Of a stretch of DNA of 11,652 bases, positions 1-5,969 are shown one piece after another (positions within the stretch are counted from its first letter, which is position 1; the number at the start of each line of letters is the position of its first letter). The notes beneath the pieces were generated by a model. It did no database searches and was not told the origin of the DNA. It saw only the letters and a list, made by a program, of their open reading frames with translations. Where the stretch lies: NCBI GenBank assembly GCA_964510375.1, contig CAZEBR010000042.1:1-11652 (forward strand), read 5' to 3'. Source of the stretch: CAYLJV01 sp964510375 (GTDB lineage: Archaea; Hadarchaeota; Hadarchaeia; Hadarchaeales; JAGGTB01). The position numbers were made by a program, and so were the translations under genes.

Positions 1-76
1 GGGCCCGTGGTCTAGTGGCTATGACGCCACCTTGACATGGTGGAGGTCGAGGGTTCAAATCCCTCCGGGCCCACCA
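1..76 (+). tRNA. tRNA-Val, anticodon GAC, with encoded CCA
   Basis: A complete cloverleaf can be folded by eye. The 7-bp acceptor stem (1-7 with 66-72) pairs perfectly. The D arm pairs 10-12 with 23-25. The anticodon stem CCACC/GGTGG (27-31, 39-43) encloses the loop TTGACAT, which puts GAC at 34-36. The T stem GAGGG/CCCTC (49-53, 61-65) encloses TTCAAAT. The discriminator is A73, as usual for valine, and CCA follows at 74-76, so the tail is genome-encoded. A T5 run at 85-89 is a likely termination signal. The promoter lies outside the window. Confidence 0.97.
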
Positions 77-84
77 TCTCCGAC

Positions 85-89
85 TTTTT
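85..89 (+). terminator. T5 tract after tRNA-Val
   Basis: Five consecutive T residues lie 8 bases after the encoded CCA. Archaeal RNA polymerase commonly terminates at short oligo-T tracts without a hairpin, so this is the simplest terminator for the tRNA. Confidence 0.5.
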
Positions 90-419
90 GCATCTGAAAA
101 TTCGAAAGAAGATGCTCCGGAGTAGGATTATCCTTTCTTCTCTGTAGTATATACACTCTTTTATCCTCTCTTTCTCTTTGGTGTAATCCCTGACCGGAGT
201 AAACCATCTGATTTCGACGAACTGGAGTTTTTTGAAGTGATCCATTATGAAGCCGTAATTTTTCTTACTCATATTCCAGACTTCGAGATTATCTTTTCAT
301 ACTGCTAGAAAATCAAGTCCTCAATAGTTTTAACAGCTGAAGGAGGTATATTATCCTCTTCATTTTGGATTTAGAATCTTGTTTAGGCAATAGAAACTTT
401 TACAAAAGATAAAATTTTT

Positions 420-451
420 CGGAATATTATCTAATCGGAATATTATCTAAT
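420..451. repeat. Tandem direct repeat, 16 bp x 2
   Basis: The unit CGGAATATTATCTAAT occurs at 420-435 and again, without a gap, at 436-451. The copies are identical. It lies in non-coding AT-rich DNA and is most simply a slippage duplication. A paired protein-binding site is possible but has no other support. Confidence 0.85.
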
Positions 452-858
452 AAAAATTCCATGTATTTCGGACAAGTGCTCTAAATAGAAATTTTCTAAT
501 ATTGAATAAAAAATTTCCAGCATGAAGACTAGCGATAGAAAATCCTTCCATTTCAGGCCTTTCCTTCTGTTTTCTTTTCTCATGAGTTAACCGGAAAAAT
601 TATTTTCTATTTTAAAGGTTTCACTGCTTAAACTCATTACAGACCTTACGCTGATTTTATATTCATTGACTAATGGAACAGGTAAAGGTTCATAATTCGT
701 TCCGTTCTCCGTTCTCTGATTTTTTCTGAAGGAATCTTTCTGGTTGTGGTTAAAGTGAAGAGGATTGGTAAAACGGCTGGTCCGGAGATCTATGAAAACC
801 CAAAGAAGTCTGTATGAATAGTAAGACATGTAAGAACGTTTCAAAATTTTAAGCTAGG

Positions 859-870
859 ATATATATTTAA
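859..870 (+). promoter_or_regulatory. TATA-box promoter for the first permease
   Basis: The AT stretch ATATATATTTAA lies about 40-50 bases before the ATG at 908. A transcript starting about 25 bases downstream (near 890) would carry a leader of roughly 18 bases. That leader has only a weak GGT-type ribosome binding match. The position fits an archaeal TBP site; no BRE is clear. Confidence 0.5.
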
Positions 871-907
871 AATCTTTATTAATAATTAACGAAGTGGTAA
901 AGTAACT

Positions 908-1891
908 ATGGATCAAGCAAGAGTAAAGTTATTTGCCGTCGAGCATCTCGTCTGGATCATAGCTATTTTTGGATACGTAGTATTCGTCTTCTTGGAGCCG
1001 AGACTTTTCGCTAATCCCCAACAAATATTGACGATATTGGACAACAGAGCTGCCGTGGGTGTACTCGCTGTCGCTGAGGCACTCTGTTTAATTTCCGGTT
1101 CTATGGATCTTTCCTTGGCGGCAATTAGCGGGGTAGCAGGAGCTGCTATTATTGGTGTGGGGACTGCGTTTGGATTCACTGGCTTGCCGGGTATAATTAT
1201 AATATTTCTGCCTCTGTTGGTCGGTGCTGCTCTAGGGGCCATTAATGGACTGTTTGTAACTAGGACTGGGGTTCATCCCTTTCTCATAACTTTGGCGACT
1301 TTGTTGATTTTTCGAGCAAGCAGACAGATGTTACCGCATGCGTACTCGAGTAAGGGGATTTTTTCTGGCGCCGTTCTTTTTCCGGGTGGTGGATCGATTG
1401 GGTGGGTACCTATCTCGGTTATTATAGTTCTTGTTTTGATAGCATTAGCTTGGGTACTTTTGTCCCAAACCCGAACAGGAATCCGAATTTACGCTATGGG
1501 GGATAATTCTACCTCTGCAGAGATGATGGGAATTAAAATAAGCAACAAGACTCTCATGGTTCATATTATTGCAGGGCTCATTGCGGGTTTAGGTGGCTTG
1601 CTTTTCGTGGGTCAAAATGCGGGGTATATTGCTGGGTTCATGGATGGATCGATTTTCATGGTCTTTGCAATGGCAGTTTTTGGGGGAATAGCCTTGCAGG
1701 GTGGAAGAGGAAATATCGAGGATGTCCTTGCTGGTATATTTTTCCTGGCTACCTTGGTTTTTGGATTTAATACTCTGAATATAAATGTCCACCTGATAGA
1801 CGTATTGGTGGGCATTTTCATAATAATAGGGGTAATAATAAACTCGTTTAGGTTCCAGTTGAGAGATCGCCTAGCGAGGGCTTCTTCTTAG
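908..1891 (+). CDS. Sugar ABC transporter permease, RbsC/FrcC-like (paralogue 1)
   Basis: Integral membrane subunit of a CUT2-type sugar importer (branched-chain-amino-acid/ribose permease superfamily, BPD_transp_2). The 327 residues are almost entirely hydrophobic segments, consistent with 8-10 helices. Family landmarks are the SGSMDLSLAAISG segment near residue 63, equivalent to the GGIDLSVGS motif of RbsC, the cytoplasmic loop GDNSTSAEMMGIKI near residue 198, which contacts the ATPase, and GGIALQGGRGN near residue 260. The length is normal for the family (about 310-340). The ATG at 908 is preferred because the N-terminus (MD..R.KL...E.LVW) and the C-terminus (LRDR) match those of the permease at 2126-3094, so the two are full-length paralogues. 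It is transcribed alone; the ATPase and binding protein lie downstream beyond the inverted second permease. The sugar transported cannot be told from the sequence. Confidence 0.93.
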   Translation: MDQARVKLFAVEHLVWIIAIFGYVVFVFLEPRLFANPQQILTILDNRAAVGVLAVAEALCLISGSMDLSLAAISGVAGAAIIGVGTAFGFTGLPGIIIIFLPLLVGAALGAINGLFVTRTGVHPFLITLATLLIFRASRQMLPHAYSSKGIFSGAVLFPGGGSIGWVPISVIIVLVLIALAWVLLSQTRTGIRIYAMGDNSTSAEMMGIKISNKTLMVHIIAGLIAGLGGLLFVGQNAGYIAGFMDGSIFMVFAMAVFGGIALQGGRGNIEDVLAGIFFLATLVFGFNTLNINVHLIDVLVGIFIIIGVIINSFRFQLRDRLARASS

Positions 1892-2125
1892 CTTTGGAAC
1901 GGTAATTTCTACAGTTTATATTCTGGAAGGATATTTTTCCCTGATTCGAAAAAGTCTTGGACAATTTAGCCTTGAAACTATGTCCATAGTGTAGTTTAAT
2001 ATTCAAGGGCCTTTACCTGAAACTATTGAGTATGCTAAACGGTGTTTTCTCTCGGCGGTATAAGAAACTTAAACTAGTTCGATCCAACGGACGGATTTTA
2101 GTTGAATCTTTAAGGCTCTTAGGAG
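1892..2125. other. Convergent intergenic region with structured inverted repeat
   Basis: The 234 bases between the facing 3' ends of the two permease genes contain no gene. A T-rich tract at 1931-1938 could end the plus-strand transcript, and an A5 run near 1949-1953 (T5 on the minus strand) could end the minus-strand one. Between 1970 and 2008 there is a nested inverted repeat: an outer stem CCTTGAA/TTCAAGG and an inner ACTAT/ATAGT hairpin. Confidence 0.5.
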
Positions 2126-3094
2126 TTAAGTTTCGGACAGTATCCTGTCCCTCAACTTGTTAGTTTGTTCGTTTAGAATAACCGCAATTAAAATGAAAAT
2201 TCCTGTGAAAAAGGTTTCGTAAATTCCCGTTAATCCTATCATGTTGAGCCCTGATACGAGCATGGATAAAAAGATCACTCCGCCAAGGATGTGAAGCAGA
2301 TTTCCTCTACCCCCGAAGATGCTAAGTCCGGCTATGGCCACGGCCCCAAAAGCTCTAAATATTTGCCCGCTTGCTATCGTGGCTTGGACCTCGCCCCCTA
2401 CGATGCCGATCCAAACTAGACCTCCAAATCCTGCGAGCATTCCCCCCAGTGCGTGAACCAGCAACTTCGTATTGTTTGTATTTATTCCTAGTCGCTCCGC
2501 TGTTTTTACCGATCGTCCAACGGCGTAAATTGCGTGACCCTTTCGGGTGTAGTTCACAAAAATCCAAGCTAGCAAGAGAAAGGGTATAAAGGCGATGACA
2601 GAAGCGCTTATTCCCATTATTTTTGCCTTTCCGAGGTAAAGGAGTGCGGGTTCGGTCACTCTGAGATAACGAGCCGCACCAAAAAGCCTAGCTAAGGCTT
2701 GCCATATAATATATCCTCCAATAGTGATCAAGAAGGGATTTTGGCCTCCTTTTCCTACGAGAAGTCCATAAATCACTCCGATTGCTAGGCCCAATCCGAT
2801 TGGGATTAGAGCTACCAATACCCAAGATATATCAAATCCAGTCGCTACCCACGCTGTAAAAACCGCTGAGAAACCCACTATTTGTCCCAGTGAAACGTCA
2901 AAATCCCCCGCCAGGACACAGATCCCTAATCCTAATGCCACATAACCAAGCGTGCTAGCGTCCTTGAGGATATTACGTAAATTAATGAAGGAAAAAAAGG
3001 CCGGAGCTAGAACTGCAAAAATGGCAATAAAGATTAAGATCAAGACCCATACTAAGTTTTCCGTGACGATTAACTTTATTCTCTTCCAATCCAC
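2126..3094 (-). CDS. Sugar ABC transporter permease, RbsC/FrcC-like (paralogue 2)
   Basis: Second membrane subunit of the same transporter type, 322 residues, highly hydrophobic, with the family segment AGDFDVSLGQIVG near residue 63, the ATPase-contact loop AVGRSVKTAERLGI near 190 and a C-terminal SIFGGRGN motif. It is a full-length paralogue of the permease at 908-1891, so the two probably pair as a heterodimer, as in LsrC/LsrD-type systems. The start is GTG (complement of 3092-3094). It is supported by a GAGGGG ribosome binding site 8-10 bases upstream, an in-frame TAG a few codons further upstream, and the N-terminal match to paralogue 1. Oddly, it reads opposite to the other three transporter genes. 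It converges on paralogue 1 and diverges from the ATPase gene across a 304-bp promoter region. Confidence 0.93.
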   Translation of the reverse strand: MDWKRIKLIVTENLVWVLILIFIAIFAVLAPAFFSFINLRNILKDASTLGYVALGLGICVLAGDFDVSLGQIVGFSAVFTAWVATGFDISWVLVALIPIGLGLAIGVIYGLLVGKGGQNPFLITIGGYIIWQALARLFGAARYLRVTEPALLYLGKAKIMGISASVIAFIPFLLLAWIFVNYTRKGHAIYAVGRSVKTAERLGINTNNTKLLVHALGGMLAGFGGLVWIGIVGGEVQATIASGQIFRAFGAVAIAGLSIFGGRGNLLHILGGVIFLSMLVSGLNMIGLTGIYETFFTGIFILIAVILNEQTNKLRDRILSET

Positions 3095-3398
3095 TTGCTT
3101 TGACCCCTCGATTTTGTCCTATGATAACCCTTCTGATTATTTAAAATTGTCGTACACTGGGGTTAGAGGACTACTAAACTTTTATTATTAAATAACTATC
3201 TCAGAAGCTTATTATTCTTAATCCAAGCTCGCCGAGTACTATTTACGTTCGGAAGTGGCGGAAAATTTCTTAAGTGTGGGCTAAGCATGAGATTGTTCGA
3301 AATATTTTTCTGCCTTATGACTATCAAATTCTATTTACAATTAAGGCTGGCAATACGAAATAATTAAAGGCTCGAAATAGATAAACGTATTCAACAGG
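3095..3398. promoter_or_regulatory. Divergent promoter region between permease 2 and the ATPase
   Basis: 304 bases without a gene, holding promoters on both strands. Toward the permease (minus), a TATA-like ATTTTAAATAAT (complement of about 3137-3148) gives a leader of roughly 20 bases that includes the GAGGGG ribosome site. TAACCC (3125-3130) and GGGTTA (3160-3165) flank this TATA as an inverted pair. Toward the ATPase (plus), a BRE-like CGAAA (3356-3360) joined to TAATTAAAG puts the start of transcription around 3390, so that message is nearly leaderless. CTATTTAC occurs at 3239-3246 and 3331-3338, and is also found in the dyad ahead of the binding-protein gene. Confidence 0.55.
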
Positions 3399-4145
3399 AT
3401 GTCGGAAGAGCCTCTCCTAAGGATGGAAAATGTTCACAAGTTCTACGGTTCAGTCCACGCCGTCAAGGGAGTAGACTTTAGGGTAGAACCAAACGAAATA
3501 GTGGGGTTGGTCGGTGATAATGGCGCCGGAAAGTCTACATTGGTAGAGATAATCGCAGGGAGTCACCAAGCAGATAAGGGAGAAATATTCTGGAAGGGTG
3601 AGGAAGTGAAAATTCCTTCGGTAAGAGCAGCCCGAGAGCTTGGAATTGAAACCGTCTATCAAGACCAGGCAGTTGTAGATACCCTGAGCGTGGCCGAGAA
3701 CATCTTTTTGAGTAGGGAGCCCCTCAAATCGGGTTTAGTCAAATTTTTGGACAAGGAAAAGATGAAGGAAGAGGCCAAAAAGATTACTGAATCGCTGGGT
3801 CTGGACATACCATCTCCAGAACACGAGGTACGATTTTGCTCTGGTGGAGAGAGGCAGGGAGTTGCGATTGCTAGGGCCATGCACTTTGAGGCCGAGCTTG
3901 TTATCTTGGACGAGCCTACTACCGCTCTGTCCGTTTCTGGGGTCGAAAAAGTAATGGAATTCATAGAGAGACTGAAAGACTCGGGCGTAGCTTGTATATT
4001 TATCACTCACAATCTGCATCACGTATTTCCTACAGCTGATAGGTTTGTCGTGCTCAGTAAGGGTGAAAAAGTTGCGGATGTAAGGAAAGAGGATACTTCA
4101 ATAGAAGAACTGAAGCAAATGCAGATTAAAGAAGAATCTGTTTGA
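3399..4145 (+). CDS. Sugar ABC transporter ATP-binding protein, FrcA-like single domain
   Basis: Cytoplasmic ATPase that powers the sugar importer. All core motifs are present: Walker A GDNGAGKST (39-47), Q-loop Gln88 in VYQDQ, signature CSGGERQ (147-153), Walker B LVILDE with catalytic Glu172, and H-loop His204 in ITHNLH. At 248 residues it is one nucleotide-binding domain. The RbsA/XylG/MglA proteins usual in this transporter class carry two fused domains; this one resembles FrcA of the fructose system, so it probably works as a homodimer. The signature has Cys and Glu where the textbook form is LSGGQ. The ATG at 3399 has no clear Shine-Dalgarno sequence, but a BRE/TATA element about 33 bases upstream fits a nearly leaderless transcript. 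The divergent neighbour is permease 2; the binding-protein gene follows 342 bases downstream. Confidence 0.94.
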   Translation: MSEEPLLRMENVHKFYGSVHAVKGVDFRVEPNEIVGLVGDNGAGKSTLVEIIAGSHQADKGEIFWKGEEVKIPSVRAARELGIETVYQDQAVVDTLSVAENIFLSREPLKSGLVKFLDKEKMKEEAKKITESLGLDIPSPEHEVRFCSGGERQGVAIARAMHFEAELVILDEPTTALSVSGVEKVMEFIERLKDSGVACIFITHNLHHVFPTADRFVVLSKGEKVADVRKEDTSIEELKQMQIKEESV

Positions 4146-4167
4146 AAAAATCTGAAATCTTCCTTGA

Positions 4168-4398
4168 GTGATTTTTCGACGGATATTTTATTTTTTCGAT
4201 AAATTTGTGGAGGCTTTCTCGCTTTTAATTACTGTTTTCCTTTCTCATTGCCTTAAGGATCTCTATCGGTCTTGTTGGATTAAAGTTGATGAAACTTCTT
4301 TCGAGGAACTTCGCGAGAAAATTTATAGAGGCAAAGTGAGACACTCAGTGGAGGATCTCGAAATATGCTCTGTCTATGGAATTGATTGTTTAAGATAA
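4168..4398 (+). CDS. Doubtful 76-residue open frame, possible gene remnant
   Basis: A GTG-initiated frame between the ATPase and binding-protein genes. I do not recognise it. The first 30 residues are hydrophobic and come from T-rich DNA that may be the ATPase terminator. The second half (about residues 40-76: acidic and basic, with FEELREKI and HSVEDLEICSVYGIDC) looks more like real protein and could be the tail of a decayed gene. There is no good ribosome binding site before the GTG. It may equally be chance; a database search of residues 40-76 would decide. Confidence 0.25.
   Translation: MIFRRIFYFFDKFVEAFSLLITVFLSHCLKDLYRSCWIKVDETSFEELREKIYRGKVRHSVEDLEICSVYGIDCLR
4186..4196 (+). terminator. 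T-rich tract after the ATPase gene
   Basis: TTTTATTTTTT lies 40 bases past the ATPase stop codon and has no strong hairpin. Archaeal transcription can end at such T tracts, and a separate promoter precedes the next gene. The tract also falls inside the doubtful small reading frame at 4168-4398. Confidence 0.4.
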
Positions 4399-4408
4399 CC
4401 GATTACGG

Positions 4409-4418
4409 AAAAATTTTT
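4409..4418 (+). promoter_or_regulatory. Candidate TATA box for the solute-binding protein
   Basis: AAAAATTTTT lies about 70-80 bases before the ATG at 4488. A start about 25 bases downstream falls near 4440, exactly at the 5' edge of the inverted repeat at 4440-4473. A second AT stretch (GAATAAAATTA, around 4428-4438) is an alternative that would start transcription inside the repeat. Confidence 0.35.
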
Positions 4419-4439
4419 AGGTTCTGAGAATAAAATTAG

Positions 4440-4473
4440 TCCGTAAATAGGTCCAGATATAGCTATTTACGGA
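4440..4473 (+). promoter_or_regulatory. Perfect inverted repeat overlapping the Shine-Dalgarno sequence
   Basis: The left arm TCCGTAAATAG (4440-4450) is the exact reverse complement of the right arm CTATTTACGGA (4463-4473), with a 12-base spacer. The last three bases of the right arm, GGA, are the first three of the Shine-Dalgarno sequence GGAGGTGA (4471-4478). As RNA this is an 11-bp hairpin at or near the 5' end of the message that would hide part of the ribosome site. As DNA it is a dyad operator close to the transcription start. Either role is inference; the repeat itself is certain. Confidence 0.7.
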
Positions 4474-4478
4474 GGTGA
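4471..4478 (+). promoter_or_regulatory. Strong Shine-Dalgarno sequence for the solute-binding protein
   Basis: GGAGGTGA is a full match to the archaeal anti-SD and sits 9 bases before the ATG at 4488. It fixes the start codon. It stands out because the permease 1, ATPase and transducer genes have weak or no ribosome sites, so this gene is likely made in excess, as expected for a binding protein. Confidence 0.85.
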
Positions 4479-4487
4479 GAAACAAAA

Positions 4488-5780
4488 ATGGATTTTGAGA
4501 GCGATAAAGGCGTAGGAACGGCAATGACTATTGTGGCAATAATTCTCGTTGCGGTGGTAGCCTCGGTTGGCACTTACTTCATTACTCAAGGAGGGGGACC
4601 AGTAGACGGAGAAGACAATATGAACGGGGATAATGAGCCCCAATGGACAGAGTATCCCGATCCAAATAAGATTAATCTAGAAGAAGAGACACCTACCATC
4701 GGTGGAGTCTTTTTGGGTCTACCAAACCCATTCGGAACTCTAAATCGAACAGCCTTTGAGTGGTATTGCGGTGAGGTTCTCGGCTGGAACTATGAGGTTG
4801 CCTGGCCCAATCAGGACGTTGCGCAGCAAAACGATGCTGCAGAACAGCTGATCGATCAGGGTGTAGACGCTCTGGTCGTAAATCCGCTGACCGCGGAAAC
4901 AAACGCACAAATCGGCCAAATGGCCGAAGAGGCAGGCATTCCGCTCGTGTTGTTCGGCAATGATATGTCTCACCCCTGGCCGCTGGCGATGTTCCAGCGT
5001 AATGATGAGTTATCAGGCCAAGCGTGTGGAGAGTTCGTAGTTAGTGCGTTGCAGGAAAAACATGGAAATGTAGAGGGCAAGATACTTCAGATTCACGGTC
5101 GCCGAGGAACCAGTGCTGACGTTCTCCGATCATCTGGGTTCCACGATGCGTTGCGCCCTTACAGGGAGAATATACAGTTCATAGAAGTTGGGAACTCTTG
5201 GTCCGCGTCTGCTGAAATACCGGCGATCAGGTCGGCGCTGCAGGCCAACCCCGATGTCGATGTAGTTTTCGAGGAGATGGGTGGTTTCCACTCCGCGTTC
5301 ATTAATGCTGCCGAAGATTTGGGCTGGTCGGAGCAGGAAATTAAGGACACCATCTGTGTAAACGTCGATGCATTCCCCGTTAACTTGGACGCATTTGAGG
5401 CAGGAACCCAAGACTACGCCAGAATGATGCCCACTGGAGGATACATGACAGCTCCCGCTCTGGAGCTTTTGAGGGAGTACTGGCAGTGTAGCACGAAAGA
5501 GGAAGTAGAAGAGGTCATCCCAACGATTGGCGAAACTTACACGATGGAGAAATACGCTCCCCAGTTGCAGAAGAATGCGACTGTTGGGGACTCCGGTTTC
5601 GCACCGCTACAATGGTTTGACGATTCGGAGTACGGAGTCGTTCCCACGGACGTAAAACCGGCTCCCGCGGGTGGCGAAGACACTCCTTGGGTCCTCATCA
5701 AGGATAGAATAATTGACGAAAACAATTACACCGAGGACTTCATTTACTGGAACTGGCCTGTCTGGGAACTTTCTGAATAA
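4488..5780 (+). CDS. Sugar solute-binding protein (RbsB-like) with pilin-type N-terminal anchor
   Basis: Extracytoplasmic binding component of the sugar importer, 430 residues. Residues 70-340 resemble the periplasmic-binding-protein-4 fold of ribose/galactose binders; the section with DAAEQLIDQGVDALVVNP (116-133) and EEAGIPLVLF (147-156) is typical of that family. The N-terminus is short and polar, then Lys7-Gly8 and a hydrophobic helix (about 11-32). There is no lipobox cysteine and no twin arginine. KG followed by a hydrophobic run fits the class III (prepilin peptidase) consensus, as in Sulfolobus sugar-binding proteins; a plain uncleaved anchor is the alternative. An acidic Gly/Asn-rich linker (35-68) follows. 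Sequons N86-R-T, N363-A-T and N413-Y-T suit a glycosylated surface protein. A C-terminal extension of about 80 residues beyond the core is unexplained. The ligand is unknown. Confidence 0.9.
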   Translation: MDFESDKGVGTAMTIVAIILVAVVASVGTYFITQGGGPVDGEDNMNGDNEPQWTEYPDPNKINLEEETPTIGGVFLGLPNPFGTLNRTAFEWYCGEVLGWNYEVAWPNQDVAQQNDAAEQLIDQGVDALVVNPLTAETNAQIGQMAEEAGIPLVLFGNDMSHPWPLAMFQRNDELSGQACGEFVVSALQEKHGNVEGKILQIHGRRGTSADVLRSSGFHDALRPYRENIQFIEVGNSWSASAEIPAIRSALQANPDVDVVFEEMGGFHSAFINAAEDLGWSEQEIKDTICVNVDAFPVNLDAFEAGTQDYARMMPTGGYMTAPALELLREYWQCSTKEEVEEVIPTIGETYTMEKYAPQLQKNATVGDSGFAPLQWFDDSEYGVVPTDVKPAPAGGEDTPWVLIKDRIIDENNYTEDFIYWNWPVWELSE

Positions 5781-5807
5781 GCAGTAAAAAGATTTCCAAA
5801 AGATGGT

Positions 5808-5852
5808 AGCTCGCTAGTAGCGGGCTCCCGTATTTTTATTTTTTCTTTTTTT
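5808..5852 (+). terminator. Hairpin plus T-rich tract after the solute-binding protein
   Basis: A 7-bp stem with one G-U pair (AGCTCGC 5808-5814 with GCGGGCT 5820-5826, loop TAGTA) is followed by a 22-base T-rich run (5831-5852) interrupted only by two A and one C. It lies 28 bases past the stop codon and separates this gene from the transducer. Confidence 0.75.
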
Positions 5853-5935
5853 ACATCAAAGTTATAGAACGATTCGGGTTTTTCTAAAATTGATTATGGT
5901 GTGCCAAAAGTAGATTAGGAAATCGATTCAAAAGA

Positions 5936-5945
5936 GTTAAAATAC
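5936..5945 (+). promoter_or_regulatory. TATA box of the chemotaxis transducer gene
   Basis: GTTAAAATAC lies 25-34 bases before the ATG at 5970. With the usual spacing, transcription would begin within a few bases of the start codon. This agrees with the absence of any Shine-Dalgarno match: the message is probably leaderless. Confidence 0.5.
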
Positions 5946-5969
5946 TTCAAGAATAGTATTAATATCAAT

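Larger units (their letters stand above)
77..907. other. AT-rich intergenic region without a convincing gene
   Basis: About 830 bases between the tRNA and the first permease. It is clearly more AT-rich than the genes around it. The open frames in it are short, mostly antisense and low in complexity, and none has a recognisable domain or ribosome binding site. It contains the tRNA T-run, a 16-bp tandem duplication (420-451) and, at its right end, the permease promoter. I saw no second copy of the tRNA 3' end, no transposase remnant I could recognise and no CRISPR-like repeats. It could be decayed sequence or the edge of an old insertion next to the tRNA. Confidence 0.6.

Noticed and set aside
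12..272. Minus-strand 86-codon open frame ending in GPEGFEPST...
   Set aside because: Its C-terminus is the antisense translation of the tRNA-Val gene, a well-known source of false proteins. The rest is low-complexity AT-rich sequence.
587..844. Minus-strand 85-codon open frame
   Set aside because: No recognisable domain, no ribosome binding site, and it is rich in Asn, Ser and Phe as expected from AT-rich non-coding DNA.
2355..2589. Open frames on both strands inside permease 2
   Set aside because: They overlap the clearly coding permease in other frames and have no family features.
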